The notes below the pieces were generated by a model. It saw only the letters and a program-made list of their open reading frames with translations, was not told the origin of the DNA and made no database searches. From contig NZ_JANKBI010000021.1 of the NCBI RefSeq assembly GCF_024622195.1, positions 41,035 to 105,034 of the forward strand: a stretch of 64,000 nt of DNA, in the 5' to 3' direction. Origin of the DNA: Murimonas intestini. Its GTDB lineage: Bacteria; Bacillota; Clostridia; Lachnospirales; Lachnospiraceae. How positions within the stretch are numbered: position 1 is the stretch's first letter; each line of letters begins with the position of its first letter. This document shows positions 33,485-42,132 of this stretch, in pieces. The translations under genes and the position numbers were made by a program.

Positions 33485-34787
33485 AAGAGTAAAATGGTTT
33501 ATGAATGACCGCTTTGGAATGTTTATCCACTGGGGATTATATTCTATACCGGCAGTGGGAGAATGGAAGCGTTCATATGAAAGAATCTCTTTAGAAGAAT
33601 ATGATAAATATTTTGATGCTTTTAATCCTGTGGATTATGATCCGGAGAAATGGGCCAGGCTGGCTAAGGGAGCCGGAATGAAGTATGCGGTTCTTACCGT
33701 AAAACACCATGAGGGATTTTGTTTATTTGATTCACAGTATACTGATTTTAAGGCGACAAATACAAAGTGCGGCCGTGACCTGGTAAGAGAATACGTAGAT
33801 GCATTCAGAAAAGAAGGACTCAAAGTAGGCCTCTATTATTCTCTTTTTGACTGGCATCATCCGGATTATCATCATTATGGTGATTTGTACCATCCGATGA
33901 GGGACAATGAAGAATTTAAAGACTACAAATACGATATTAACAGATATCTGGAATATATGCATAACCAGGTGAGAGAGCTCTGCACAAATTATGGGAAGAT
34001 AGATTTATTCTGGTTTGATAATTCATATGGGGATATGGTAGGCGAAAAGTGGAAAGCAACAGAGCTGATCACTATGATGAGGAAACTTCAGCCGGAGATG
34101 GTGATCAATAACCGTCTGGAATGTAATGCTTCAGCCAAAGGCAGCATTGGAACATCAAACCCAACAGTTTATGCAGGGGATTTTGTGGCGCCGGAGCAGA
34201 TCATTCCGCCCCAGGGGATACTGGATGACGAGGGGATGCCTCTTCCGTGGGAAGCCAGCTGTACCATGAATAACAATTGGGGATATGTGACAAACCCCAA
34301 TAATTATAAAACAGCTAAATGTCTGATCAGAAAGCTTGTGGAGTGCGTCAGCAAGGGGGGCAATTTTCTTGTTAATGTGTCTCCGGATGCCAGAGGGCGT
34401 ATACCTTCACAGTCTGAAAAAGTGCTGCTGGAAATAAAGGAATGGTTTGAAGAAAATGAGGACTCAATTGTAGGATGCGGAAAAGCTGCTCTGGAAAAAC
34501 CTGAGTGGGGTTATTATACGCAGAAAGGGAATAAAATCTATGCTCATCTGTTTGAGCAGAATATAGGTCCTATTCCGCTAAAAATAGAGACATCCAGGAT
34601 TAAAAGGATCACCAGCCTTCATGATATGAGTGAAGTTATGATAGTAACTCCATGGGTGACAGAATTATTTCCGGATTATACATTTATTAATTTTCAGGAG
34701 CCGCCGCAGGGGACATTTCCTCTGCAGAACGAGATAGATACAGTACTCGAAATAGAACTTAACGGAGAGGAAGAAAGGCAGGGGTGA
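33459..34787 (+). CDS. Alpha-L-fucosidase, glycoside hydrolase family 29, cytoplasmic
   Basis: 442 residues. GH29 retaining enzyme that removes L-fucose from glycans. WFMNDRFGMFIHWGLYSIPAVGEW opens the catalytic barrel; the likely nucleophile is Asp187 in FWFDNSYGD. WEASCTMNNNWGY near 266 and GGNFLVNVSPDARGRIP near 305 are also typical. A short C-terminal domain follows. No signal peptide, so the substrate must be imported, presumably by the CUT1 transporter of the same operon. Ribosome binding site GAGGAG; start lies inside the kinase gene. Confidence 0.93.
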   Translation: MGIREERDKRVKWFMNDRFGMFIHWGLYSIPAVGEWKRSYERISLEEYDKYFDAFNPVDYDPEKWARLAKGAGMKYAVLTVKHHEGFCLFDSQYTDFKATNTKCGRDLVREYVDAFRKEGLKVGLYYSLFDWHHPDYHHYGDLYHPMRDNEEFKDYKYDINRYLEYMHNQVRELCTNYGKIDLFWFDNSYGDMVGEKWKATELITMMRKLQPEMVINNRLECNASAKGSIGTSNPTVYAGDFVAPEQIIPPQGILDDEGMPLPWEASCTMNNNWGYVTNPNNYKTAKCLIRKLVECVSKGGNFLVNVSPDARGRIPSQSEKVLLEIKEWFEENEDSIVGCGKAALEKPEWGYYTQKGNKIYAHLFEQNIGPIPLKIETSRIKRITSLHDMSEVMIVTPWVTELFPDYTFINFQEPPQGTFPLQNEIDTVLEIELNGEEERQG

Positions 34788-34790
34788 TAA

Positions 34791-35669
34791 ATGGGAAAGA
34801 AAACAGGTAGATTAGTATGGTCCATTCTTTTTCTGGTGCCTGCCCTCACATTATTTTGTGTATTTCTGCTGAACCCTATTATCCAGGCAGTTATAATGTC
34901 ATTTTACAAATGGAAGGGAATAGCAGGGGCGCCCATGACATTTGTAGGCATTAATAATTATATCTCAGTCATGAAGTCAGGTACGTTCTGGCTGTCTCTG
35001 AGAAACAGTCTGTTTTTCATGATAGGCGGATTTGTGGTGCTCATGCCGCTGGCGTTTGTTCTAGCGTATATTGTCACATCCAAGATAAAGGGAGTGCGGT
35101 TTTTCAAGACGGCTTATTATATTCCTGTCATGCTGCCTGTAACAGCAGTCGGTCTGATGTGGGTCTATATACTTCAGCCAAACTGGGGCCTTTTAAATAC
35201 TGTGCTGAAATCAGTGGGGCTTGAGCAGCTTGCCATTAACTGGCTGGGCACCCAGACTGTGAATGTAATATCAGTAGTTTTAGTAAACGAGTGGATTTTT
35301 GCCGGTTTTAACATGCTGATATTTGCGGCAGGCCTTATTGCCATTCCTTCTGAAATCTATGAATCAGCCATTATTGACGGGGCAAATAAGGGCCAGTCAC
35401 TCAGGTATATTACAATACCCATGATGAAGGAATCCTTTAAGATATTTGCAGTCCTCTGTGTCACCGGATGCCTGAAGACATTCGACCTGATGTTTTCCAT
35501 GACAGGGGGAGGGCCAAACCATTCTTCAGAAGTGCCTGCCACACTTTTATACAACGAAGCATTCTCTTCCAAGAATTTCGGAAAAGGAAATGCCATCGGG
35601 GTGGTTATCCTGATACTGGGGCTGGCTCTCAGCATCGGGCTGAATAAAGCTATGAAATCAGAAGACTAG
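34791..35669 (+). CDS. Sugar ABC transporter permease, MalF/LacF-like
   Basis: 292 residues with six hydrophobic segments. CUT1 permease: N-terminal segment LVWSILFLVPALTLFCVFLL, then the EAA loop ESAIIDGANKGQSLRYITIPMMK near 200, which docks to the ATPase. FDLMFSMTGGGPNHSSEVPATLLY near 238 is also typical. It forms a heterodimer with the next gene. It follows the fucosidase by 3 bp. Confidence 0.93.
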   Translation: MGKKTGRLVWSILFLVPALTLFCVFLLNPIIQAVIMSFYKWKGIAGAPMTFVGINNYISVMKSGTFWLSLRNSLFFMIGGFVVLMPLAFVLAYIVTSKIKGVRFFKTAYYIPVMLPVTAVGLMWVYILQPNWGLLNTVLKSVGLEQLAINWLGTQTVNVISVVLVNEWIFAGFNMLIFAAGLIAIPSEIYESAIIDGANKGQSLRYITIPMMKESFKIFAVLCVTGCLKTFDLMFSMTGGGPNHSSEVPATLLYNEAFSSKNFGKGNAIGVVILILGLALSIGLNKAMKSED

Positions 35670-35684
35670 GGAGGAGGGAAGAAG

Positions 35685-36512
35685 ATGAAAAAAATAAAAA
35701 TTTCAACTATAGTACTAAATGTTTTTGCGTGGTTCTGGTCAATAGTTACCCTGTATCCTCTTTTAGTTACCTTCCTGTCTTCTTTAAAGGATAATGAGGA
35801 GATATTCGGGAACATGTTTGCACTGCCTACAAAAATGATATGGCAAAATTACGCAGACGCACTGTTCTCTGCAAATATGATACGGTCAATAGGAAATTCA
35901 CTTTTTCTTGCAGCCCTGACTACAGTATGCGTTGTTCTTGTAGGTATGCTGGCAGCTTATATTCTGGCAAGGCAGAAGTACTTTTTTGTAAAGCCTGTAT
36001 ATATGCTGTTCCTGCTGGGGGTTATGGTCCCTATCCACACAACCATAATACCGATATCTAAAATAGCCGCGTCTATGAAAGGCTATGACACGTACTGGAT
36101 GCTGATCCTTGTATACACTACATTCCAGCTGGCCCAGGCAATCTTTCTTATGACAGGTTATATAAAGGGAGTGAGCAGCGAGATCGATGAGGCGGCGACA
36201 ATTGACGGGTGCGGCATGCTGGGAGTGTTGTTCAGGATGATACTTCCTCTGTCAAAGCCTATTATTGCAACTGTGTCCATCATAAGCTTTGTGTATGCAT
36301 ACAGTGAGCTTGTATTTTCTGTCATTTTGCTTTCATCACCAAATAAATATCCTGTATCAAGGAGCCTGATGTATTTCAAGGGGGATTATTCAGCAAGGAT
36401 GGGCCCCATATTTGCATCTATCATATTGTCGGTGCTTCCTCTTATCATCATATATCTGCTCTTCCATGAGAAGGTCCAGGAAGGAATGATGGCAGGGGCA
36501 GTCAAGGGTTAA
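35685..36512 (+). CDS. Sugar ABC transporter permease, MalG/LacG-like
   Basis: 275 residues with six hydrophobic segments. Family features: FLSSLKDNEEIFGNMFALP near 30, the EAA loop DEAATIDGCGMLGVLFRMILPLSKP near 165, and a C-terminal EGMMAGAVKG, which is the standard ending. No ATPase gene lies in this operon, so the pair presumably uses a shared MsmK/UgpC-type ATPase encoded elsewhere. 15 bp after the first permease. Confidence 0.93.
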   Translation: MKKIKISTIVLNVFAWFWSIVTLYPLLVTFLSSLKDNEEIFGNMFALPTKMIWQNYADALFSANMIRSIGNSLFLAALTTVCVVLVGMLAAYILARQKYFFVKPVYMLFLLGVMVPIHTTIIPISKIAASMKGYDTYWMLILVYTTFQLAQAIFLMTGYIKGVSSEIDEAATIDGCGMLGVLFRMILPLSKPIIATVSIISFVYAYSELVFSVILLSSPNKYPVSRSLMYFKGDYSARMGPIFASIILSVLPLIIIYLLFHEKVQEGMMAGAVKG

Positions 36513-36562
36513 CAATAAAAAAATATACAGCAGAAGAAACTGCAGAGAGTAAGGAGGATGTT

Positions 36563-37621
36563 ATGAGCAAAATAGATGAGATAACAAGAGAAAAATGGAT
36601 ACTGGGAGCCTTTCCTGAATGGGGAACATGGCTGAATGAAGAGATCGACCAGGAGATCGTGAAACCAAATACGGTTGCCATGTGGTGGCTGGGATGTACA
36701 GGGATCTGGATCAAGACAGAGAAAAATACTAATATAGCTGTGGATCTGTGGTTTGGAAACGGTAAAAGAACTCAGAAAAATAAATATATGGATGAATACC
36801 ATCAGATGCGCAATATGACAGGGGGAAGAATGACACAGCCTAATTTAAGGGCAGCGCCTGTTGTATACGACCCCTTCGGTGTGACAAAGGTAGATGCAGT
36901 GCTGTCTACCCACTACCATAATGATCATATTGACCCGTTTTTTGCATCGGCTGTTATGAAAAACTGCAGCCCTGACGTGCCATTTATAGGACCGCTGGAA
37001 AGTGTAAAGAAGTGGCTGGGATATGGAATACCCAGGGAGCGTTGTATAATCGTAAAGCCGGGTGATACTGTAAAGATCGGGGATGTGGAGATCGTAGTGC
37101 TGGATTCTTTTGACAGGACATGCCTGGTGACAGCGGACAAGCCATTGGCTGGTATCTGCCCTACAGATATGGATGAAAAGGCCGTAAACTATCTTTTTAA
37201 GACTCCGGGAGGAAATATCTACCACAGCGGCGATTCCCACTATTCTGTCTACTATGCAAAACATGGAAAGGACCATCATATAGATGTGGCCCTTGGCTCT
37301 TATGGGGAGAATCCTGTGGGAAATCAGGATAAGATGACATCAGTAGATATACTGAGGATGGCGGAAGCGCTTCAGACAGATGTTGTGATACCCTTCCACT
37401 ATGATGTATGGACTAATTTCAAAGCTGATCCTGGTGAAATACTGATGCTGTACAACTATAAGAAGCATGTCCTGAATTATAAATTCAGGCCTTTTATCTG
37501 GGAAGTGGGGGGGAAATTCACCTACCCGGATGACAGAGAAAAGCTGCAGTACCACTACAGAAGAGGATTTGAGGACTGCTTCACGGATGAGCCAAATGTA
37601 CCCTACCGCTCTGTATTGTAG
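36563..37621 (+). CDS. ulaG: L-ascorbate-6-phosphate lactonase-like metallo-beta-lactamase protein (UlaG)
   Basis: 352 residues, the UlaG length. E. coli UlaG opens the lactone of L-ascorbate 6-phosphate. The similarity is very strong along the whole length: REKWILGAFPEWGTWLNEEI, MWWLGCTGIW, VPFIGP, DVALGSYGENP, KMTS and a C-terminal RGFEDCFTDEP. The metal-binding HxHxDH motif is His117-Tyr-His119-Asn-Asp121-His122. The rest of the ascorbate pathway (PTS UlaABC, decarboxylase UlaD) is missing here; only an UlaE-type epimerase lies 15 kb upstream in another operon. It may act on another phosphorylated lactone. Confidence 0.92.
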   Translation: MSKIDEITREKWILGAFPEWGTWLNEEIDQEIVKPNTVAMWWLGCTGIWIKTEKNTNIAVDLWFGNGKRTQKNKYMDEYHQMRNMTGGRMTQPNLRAAPVVYDPFGVTKVDAVLSTHYHNDHIDPFFASAVMKNCSPDVPFIGPLESVKKWLGYGIPRERCIIVKPGDTVKIGDVEIVVLDSFDRTCLVTADKPLAGICPTDMDEKAVNYLFKTPGGNIYHSGDSHYSVYYAKHGKDHHIDVALGSYGENPVGNQDKMTSVDILRMAEALQTDVVIPFHYDVWTNFKADPGEILMLYNYKKHVLNYKFRPFIWEVGGKFTYPDDREKLQYHYRRGFEDCFTDEPNVPYRSVL

Positions 37622-37632
37622 GAGGGACTCTT

Positions 37633-38694
37633 ATGAAGGTAGAGAAAAAGACAGTATTTGAGATGGAAAAATGTTATTCCATAGCGCCGCTTTTTTACAG
37701 AGGAAAACACCATATGCTGGTGGCGGCAGAGAAGACGGATGACTGTATCATGATGGATATGCAGGGGAATTATGAGGAAACTGTGTGGAAGGGGCCAAGC
37801 GGCACAATGTCTATGGTTCAGGTGCCGGATACAGACGGATGGTTCCTGGCTACAAGGGAATTCTACTCTCCAAATGACTCAAAGAAGGCCAGGATCATTC
37901 TGTGTAGGCCCGCCCCGGAGGGAGGATGGAAGACATCGGTAATTAAATTTTTGCCTCATGTACACAGATTCGGAATTCTCAGCAGCGGTAAAAAGCATTA
38001 TCTTATAGCAGCCACTCTGTGTTCCGGGAGAGATTACAAGGATGACTGGTCTTATCCGGGAAAGGTGTATGCGTGTGAACTTCCTGAAGACCTGACAGTC
38101 TGCAGTGAGGACAATCAGTTAGAAATGAAGGTATTAAAAGAAGGACTTCTGAAAAACCACGGCTACTACCAGGGAAGTGTGAACGGATCCACATGCGCAG
38201 TGATAGCCGCAGAGCAGGGCATCTTTCAGTTTCTTCCGCCAGGAGAGGGCCAGGGAGAGTGGAGGATCAGACAGCTGACAGACCTTCCCGCAAGTGATAT
38301 GACATTTGCTGACCTGGACGGAGACGGCAGTGATGAAATGGTCACAATTGAACCGTTCCATGGAGACACAGTATGTATTTACAGGGAGGCCGCCAACTCC
38401 TATAAAAAAGTATACACGTACAGTGAGAAAGCGGAATTTGCCCATGCCATCTGGGCAGGTATGGTATGCGGCCGGCCATCGGCTTTGATCGGGCACAGGA
38501 AGGGCAGCAGGAAGCTTCTCATGTTCTCCTGGCGGTCAGGCGTCCAGGGTGAATTTAAGGCTGATGTGCTGGATACAGATGCGGGAGCGGCAAATGTCCT
38601 CTGTTATGAATACGGGGGCAGCACATATATACTGGCAGCCAACAGGGAAACGGACGAAATCGTATTATATAAGGCAGAGGAAGGTGATGCATAG
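37633..38694 (+). CDS. Beta-propeller-like protein with FG-GAP/VCBS-type calcium loop, function unknown
   Basis: 353 residues. I do not recognise a named enzyme. The sequence is a series of beta-rich repeats (ending in motifs such as KHHMLVAAEKTDD, KKHYLIAATLC, CAVIAAEQGIFQF, STYILAANRETDE), as in a propeller. DLDGDGSDE at 227-235 is an FG-GAP/VCBS calcium-binding loop, usually found in secreted proteins, but there is no signal peptide. It is 11 bp after ulaG and in the same operon. Possible roles: sugar-binding sensor or a lactonase-like propeller; both are guesses. Confidence 0.6.
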   Translation: MKVEKKTVFEMEKCYSIAPLFYRGKHHMLVAAEKTDDCIMMDMQGNYEETVWKGPSGTMSMVQVPDTDGWFLATREFYSPNDSKKARIILCRPAPEGGWKTSVIKFLPHVHRFGILSSGKKHYLIAATLCSGRDYKDDWSYPGKVYACELPEDLTVCSEDNQLEMKVLKEGLLKNHGYYQGSVNGSTCAVIAAEQGIFQFLPPGEGQGEWRIRQLTDLPASDMTFADLDGDGSDEMVTIEPFHGDTVCIYREAANSYKKVYTYSEKAEFAHAIWAGMVCGRPSALIGHRKGSRKLLMFSWRSGVQGEFKADVLDTDAGAANVLCYEYGGSTYILAANRETDEIVLYKAEEGDA

Positions 38695-38763
38695 TTGCTT
38701 TAAATTGTATGTTGATGTAAAATAACTTATATTAACATATGAGAGCAGAAGGAGGATTTAGTG

Positions 38764-39075
38764 ATGGTAAAGGGATTCAAGATGAAACTCTTCCCGGGTC
38801 AGGAGGAAGAATATGAGAGACGCCATAACCTGCTGTGGCCTGAGATGAAGGATATGATCCATGAACATGGCGGAAAAAATTATACGATTTTTCTGGACAG
38901 GGAGACACTCACGCTGTTCGGCTATATTGAAATCGAAGATGAAGAGCTGTGGGCAAAGGGTGCAGATACGGCTATCAACAGGAAATGGTGGGATTATATG
39001 GCTGATATCATGGAGACAAATCCTGACAACAGCCCGGTGACAATTGACTTGAAGACAGTATTCCATCTGGACTAA
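38764..39075 (+). CDS. rhaM: L-rhamnose mutarotase
   Basis: 103 residues, ferredoxin-like dimer family (RhaM/YiiL). It interconverts the alpha and beta forms of L-rhamnose. It matches E. coli RhaM nearly throughout: EEYERRHNLLWPEM with catalytic His21, RKWWDYMADIM, and NPDNSPV before the C-terminus. A GTG one codon earlier (38761) also lies after the AGGAGG site; ATG is preferred. Last gene of the operon, followed by a strong terminator. No rhaA, rhaB or rhaD gene is in the window. It might serve another 6-deoxy sugar. Confidence 0.93.
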   Translation: MVKGFKMKLFPGQEEEYERRHNLLWPEMKDMIHEHGGKNYTIFLDRETLTLFGYIEIEDEELWAKGADTAINRKWWDYMADIMETNPDNSPVTIDLKTVFHLD

Positions 39076-39083
39076 ATTAAGAG

Positions 39084-39138
39084 AGAAGAGCGGATCTTTA
39101 CGGGGATAAAATAAGTTCCTGTAAAGATCCGCTCTTCT
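39084..39138. terminator. Strong bidirectional terminator
   Basis: A 21-bp stem (39084-39104 against 39118-39138) with one mismatch, AGAAGAGCGG at one end, followed by TTTTG on the plus strand and an A-rich run on the other side. It separates rhaM from the convergent XRE gene and closes the sugar loci. Confidence 0.9.
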
Positions 39139-39152
39139 TTTGTTCTCATTAT

Positions 39153-39476
39153 TTACGTTTCTCCCAGCCTGCCTTTCATGTAGGCAATGACCAGCTCCTT
39201 ATCATGGACTGTCATTCTGTTCCAGAGACTCAGACATTTTATCTGATCATCTGTCAGGCCGGAAAAATTCTGGTCAGGCTCAAAAAATTCAGCCATTGAA
39301 ATGCCAAAGCCCAGACAGAGCTTTTTCAGTGTTGCAATAGTTGGCATATTGGCCTTGTTTATCATAGTGTTTAAAGTGGAGTATGGTATCTCTGAAGCCT
39401 TTGCCAGCTGGTACAACGACCATCTGCGTTCCCGGCAAAGCTCATTTATCCTGGAAATCGGGTTAAAATCTTCCAT
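39153..39476 (-). CDS. XRE/Cro-family transcriptional regulator
   Basis: 107 residues. Cro/CI-type HTH at 5-62: SRINELCRERRWSLYQLAKASEIPYSTLNTMI is the DNA-reading part. A short C-terminal helix follows (DKELVIAYMKG). It is divergent from the GTPase operon, and the 252-bp space between contains repeated ACGTTATAT elements, so it is the likely repressor or activator of that cluster. Ribosome binding site AAAGAG is weak. Confidence 0.85.
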   Translation of the reverse strand: MEDFNPISRINELCRERRWSLYQLAKASEIPYSTLNTMINKANMPTIATLKKLCLGFGISMAEFFEPDQNFSGLTDDQIKCLSLWNRMTVHDKELVIAYMKGRLGET

Positions 39477-39536
39477 AATTTTTTTCTCTTTTCTAATCTT
39501 GCCATATCGGCAGTTATCCTTGGTTATACCGCTTTA

Positions 39537-39637
39537 ACGTTATATCGTGCATTTACTTGAAATTATTATATGGACAATTATTCCCAAAAGGTAGATGTAT
39601 TAAACCGTCTGAATAGTGACGTTTATACGTTATATAC
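39537..39637. promoter_or_regulatory. Putative XRE operators upstream of the GTPase cluster
   Basis: ACGTTATAT occurs at 39537-39545 and at 39627-39635; the second lies inside a 17-base sequence ACGTTTATACGTTATAT (39619-39635). The same 17 bases occur inverted at 40090-40106. The rest of the 252-bp gap between the XRE gene and the next plus-strand gene is AT-rich; a promoter for the first small gene is not clear. Confidence 0.6.
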
Positions 39638-39728
39638 GGAAACAAGTTGGACGGGATAAAAAATCCATGGTTTATTATTAAGCTATCAGCTGTAAAGGCA
39701 GCTAAAGGATAAATTAAAGGAGGAAGGA

Positions 39729-40133
39729 ATGAACAGGCGCCGCAGGAAAAAAACAGAAAAGAAAAGAATGCTCTGGAATATGGCTCTCTCAGGAGACAAT
39801 CTGGCCTTTGCCTGCTGCAGCCTCAGGCTGCGAAAAAGAAAAAAATTAATAGATGACCTTTCTTATGAAGATATACGCAGGGATTTTATGAAAGAGTTTG
39901 AGAAGGAAAAGGCCGATATGTACAAGTGTGAGGATCTGTTCTGGCTGCTGTATCTGGGAGATGACAGGCAGCAGAGGATGTGGAGGAAAGAGATGGAGGA
40001 GCTTTTTAGAATTTACGAGGGAAGAGATGAAAGAAAGGCGGGAAAATTATCACATTTTTTATACCTGAGGAGAAGGAAATTAAATCTGAATATAACGTAT
40101 AAACGTTGTAAAAGAATCGGTAATACGATATAA
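39729..40133 (+). CDS. Small basic protein of unknown function at the head of the GTPase cluster
   Basis: 134 residues, very rich in Arg and Lys, with a basic N-terminus (NRRRRKKTEKKR) and a central helical acidic part (about 40-95). No family is recognised. It has a strong AAAGGAGGAAGG ribosome binding site, so translation is likely. Its 3' end overlaps the operator copy and the promoter of the GTPase genes (40090-40134). It may be a small regulator or nucleic-acid binding protein; this is unproven. Confidence 0.55.
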   Translation: MNRRRRKKTEKKRMLWNMALSGDNLAFACCSLRLRKRKKLIDDLSYEDIRRDFMKEFEKEKADMYKCEDLFWLLYLGDDRQQRMWRKEMEELFRIYEGRDERKAGKLSHFLYLRRRKLNLNITYKRCKRIGNTI

Positions 40134-40134
40134 T
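40090..40134 (+). promoter_or_regulatory. Promoter and inverted operator copy in front of the GTPase operon
   Basis: TTGTAA (40106-40111), 17-bp spacer, perfect TATAAT (40129-40134), 40 bases before the first GTPase start. The 17-base operator-like sequence (40090-40106) abuts and overlaps the first base of the -35 element, in the opposite orientation to the copy at 39619-39635. Confidence 0.75.
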
Positions 40135-40173
40135 GACATTTATAAACAGACGACAAAGAAAAGAGAGAGGAAA

Positions 40174-42111
40174 ATGTATTCACTAAATAAAATTATTGAA
40201 TCTACCGGGGAACTGGTCAGTGCGAAGGTTTTTGGTAAAGAACAGAACAGGATATTCCAGGATAATTTTAACAGTATATGGGAAAAACAGCGGGATTCCA
40301 AACTTAATATAGCAGTTATAGGAGAATTCAGTTCCGGCAAAAGTACTCTGATTAATACGCTTATACACAGAAATCTTTTAAAAACAGGATTTATGGTGAC
40401 AACTGCTGCGCCGGCATATCTGTTTAATGGAAGAGAGGACTATCTCTATATATGTGCCGCATTGGCAGACAGAAAGGGCTATTTTATAAAAATATGGGAA
40501 GATGGCGGGAAGACTGTGGTGGAAGCATATAAAGAGACAGGCCCCGGCCTGTATAAGACCCTTTCAAAAGACGGAAGGTCCTGGATAGAGTATAACGAGC
40601 ATCTTCAGTTTCCTGAGAAGCTTGAGGATATACTGGCATACATGACTACCGTGGAGGATGCTGTCAAGAAAATGGAAAAGATAGAAATATTCCTCCCCAG
40701 GAACAGCCTTCCTGAAAAAATGGTCATTATAGACACACCGGGAGTTAATCCGGGAAAAAAGGACAGTTCTGAACACGAAATGCGTACCAGGAAGATACTG
40801 GAGGATATAGCTGATACGGTCCTTATACTTTTTCCGGCGGATTCTGTGTATACGCAGACATTTGAGGATTTTCTGAATAAGAACGCAGCCAGGTTTATGA
40901 AGCATGCTGTGCTGATGATCACTATGATGGACAGGGTACAGGAGGGTGAGAGAGAAGAAATTACTGAGTTTGCACGTGAGAAGATAAAAAATAAATTTCA
41001 TCTGAAAGATCCCTTCCTGCTTTCGTGCTCAGCCGGAAGGGCAGGTAAAGATGAATACTGGAGAAGTAAGTTTCAGAAAGCAGAAGAACAGCTCATGGAC
41101 AATCTGAGAAAAAAACGGGAACGTATCCTGGCTGAACGGACTGCAGGGCTGCTGGATAACCTGCTTCAGGAAATGAATAAGACAGTAGATCTGAAGATGG
41201 AGGAGATAACCCAAAAAGAGAGCAGGCTGCGTGAAGCGTCTGTACCCAACCTTAGGCGTACCCTGGATGAAAGCTATAAAGAGAGGGAATGGAAAATAAG
41301 AGCTGTCAAAAAGCAGTTTAAGAAAAGCCTGTCTGACGATAAGGAGGCCATGAAGGTACAGGCCGTGGCAAAGGTGAGAGAGGAGTTGGCCAAACGAAAG
41401 AAAAGGCTGGATATCACAAAGTATGTACAGAACGAAAAAGGATTAAATGCAGCTGTGACGGAAAGCAGTCAGGGAATGATAGGAAGGGCAGAGTACTACT
41501 GTGACCTGGCCGGTAAGAAGACTCTGGAGCTGAAAAAAGAACTGGATGAAATTCTCATAAAATATTATGGGACCATAGGGGCAGAAGCAGAAAATGAGGT
41601 ACAAGGCCGCCATGCCGGATCAGATGTATCAGTGATAAACAGCCTCATTGGAAATGCCATAACTGATGTACAGAAACAGGAAAATAAAAATGCAAATTCA
41701 AGAGATAAATGGGCGGCAGGCATTGGAATAGGCGTAGGGCTCATAGTGGGAGGTCCTCTGCTTGCTGTGGGAGGCCTGTTTCTTGGAATAGTGGGAGGAG
41801 ATTCACTGTTTGTGGAAAGCAGCAGGACAAAAGTCCTGAACAGTTTCTCGGCAGCTCTTCCTGAGATTGCGGATAAAATAGAAGCGCTGCTTATTGAAAA
41901 TGTGAACAGCGCTGTTACAGAGCAGAGTAACAGACTGGCCGCTTATAAGGATCAGTTAGAGAAGAGGTATCAGTCTGTATACGATCAGATAGTGGGAAAT
42001 ATAGAATCCCAAAAAGCAGCGGTGATGAAGGAAAAAAGTGAAAAGGAGGAAATAAAAGAAGAAATAAGGAGACTGAAAATGAATCTGGAGCAATGGAAAA
42101 GAAGCAGATAA
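40174..42111 (+). CDS. Dynamin-like GTPase 1
   Basis: 645 residues. G1 GEFSSGKST at 50-58, G3 DTPG at 187-190 and a G4-like TMMD at 250-253, in the order expected of dynamin-family GTPases, with the 'FSSGKST' form typical of bacterial dynamin-like proteins. Long coiled-coil helical parts follow (about 300-510). At 513-543 lies a glycine-rich hydrophobic segment (IGVGLIVGGPLLAVGGLFLG) like the membrane paddle of these proteins, then more coiled coil to the end. Such proteins remodel or tether membranes. It is 21 bp before the second GTPase. Confidence 0.85.
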   Translation: MYSLNKIIESTGELVSAKVFGKEQNRIFQDNFNSIWEKQRDSKLNIAVIGEFSSGKSTLINTLIHRNLLKTGFMVTTAAPAYLFNGREDYLYICAALADRKGYFIKIWEDGGKTVVEAYKETGPGLYKTLSKDGRSWIEYNEHLQFPEKLEDILAYMTTVEDAVKKMEKIEIFLPRNSLPEKMVIIDTPGVNPGKKDSSEHEMRTRKILEDIADTVLILFPADSVYTQTFEDFLNKNAARFMKHAVLMITMMDRVQEGEREEITEFAREKIKNKFHLKDPFLLSCSAGRAGKDEYWRSKFQKAEEQLMDNLRKKRERILAERTAGLLDNLLQEMNKTVDLKMEEITQKESRLREASVPNLRRTLDESYKEREWKIRAVKKQFKKSLSDDKEAMKVQAVAKVREELAKRKKRLDITKYVQNEKGLNAAVTESSQGMIGRAEYYCDLAGKKTLELKKELDEILIKYYGTIGAEAENEVQGRHAGSDVSVINSLIGNAITDVQKQENKNANSRDKWAAGIGIGVGLIVGGPLLAVGGLFLGIVGGDSLFVESSRTKVLNSFSAALPEIADKIEALLIENVNSAVTEQSNRLAAYKDQLEKRYQSVYDQIVGNIESQKAAVMKEKSEKEEIKEEIRRLKMNLEQWKRSR

Positions 42112-42132
42112 GATTGTGAAAGGAGAAATTAA

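Noticed and set aside
36563..37621. Full L-ascorbate utilisation operon
   Set aside because: Only UlaG and a distant UlaE-type gene are present; PTS and decarboxylase genes are missing, so the pathway cannot be claimed.
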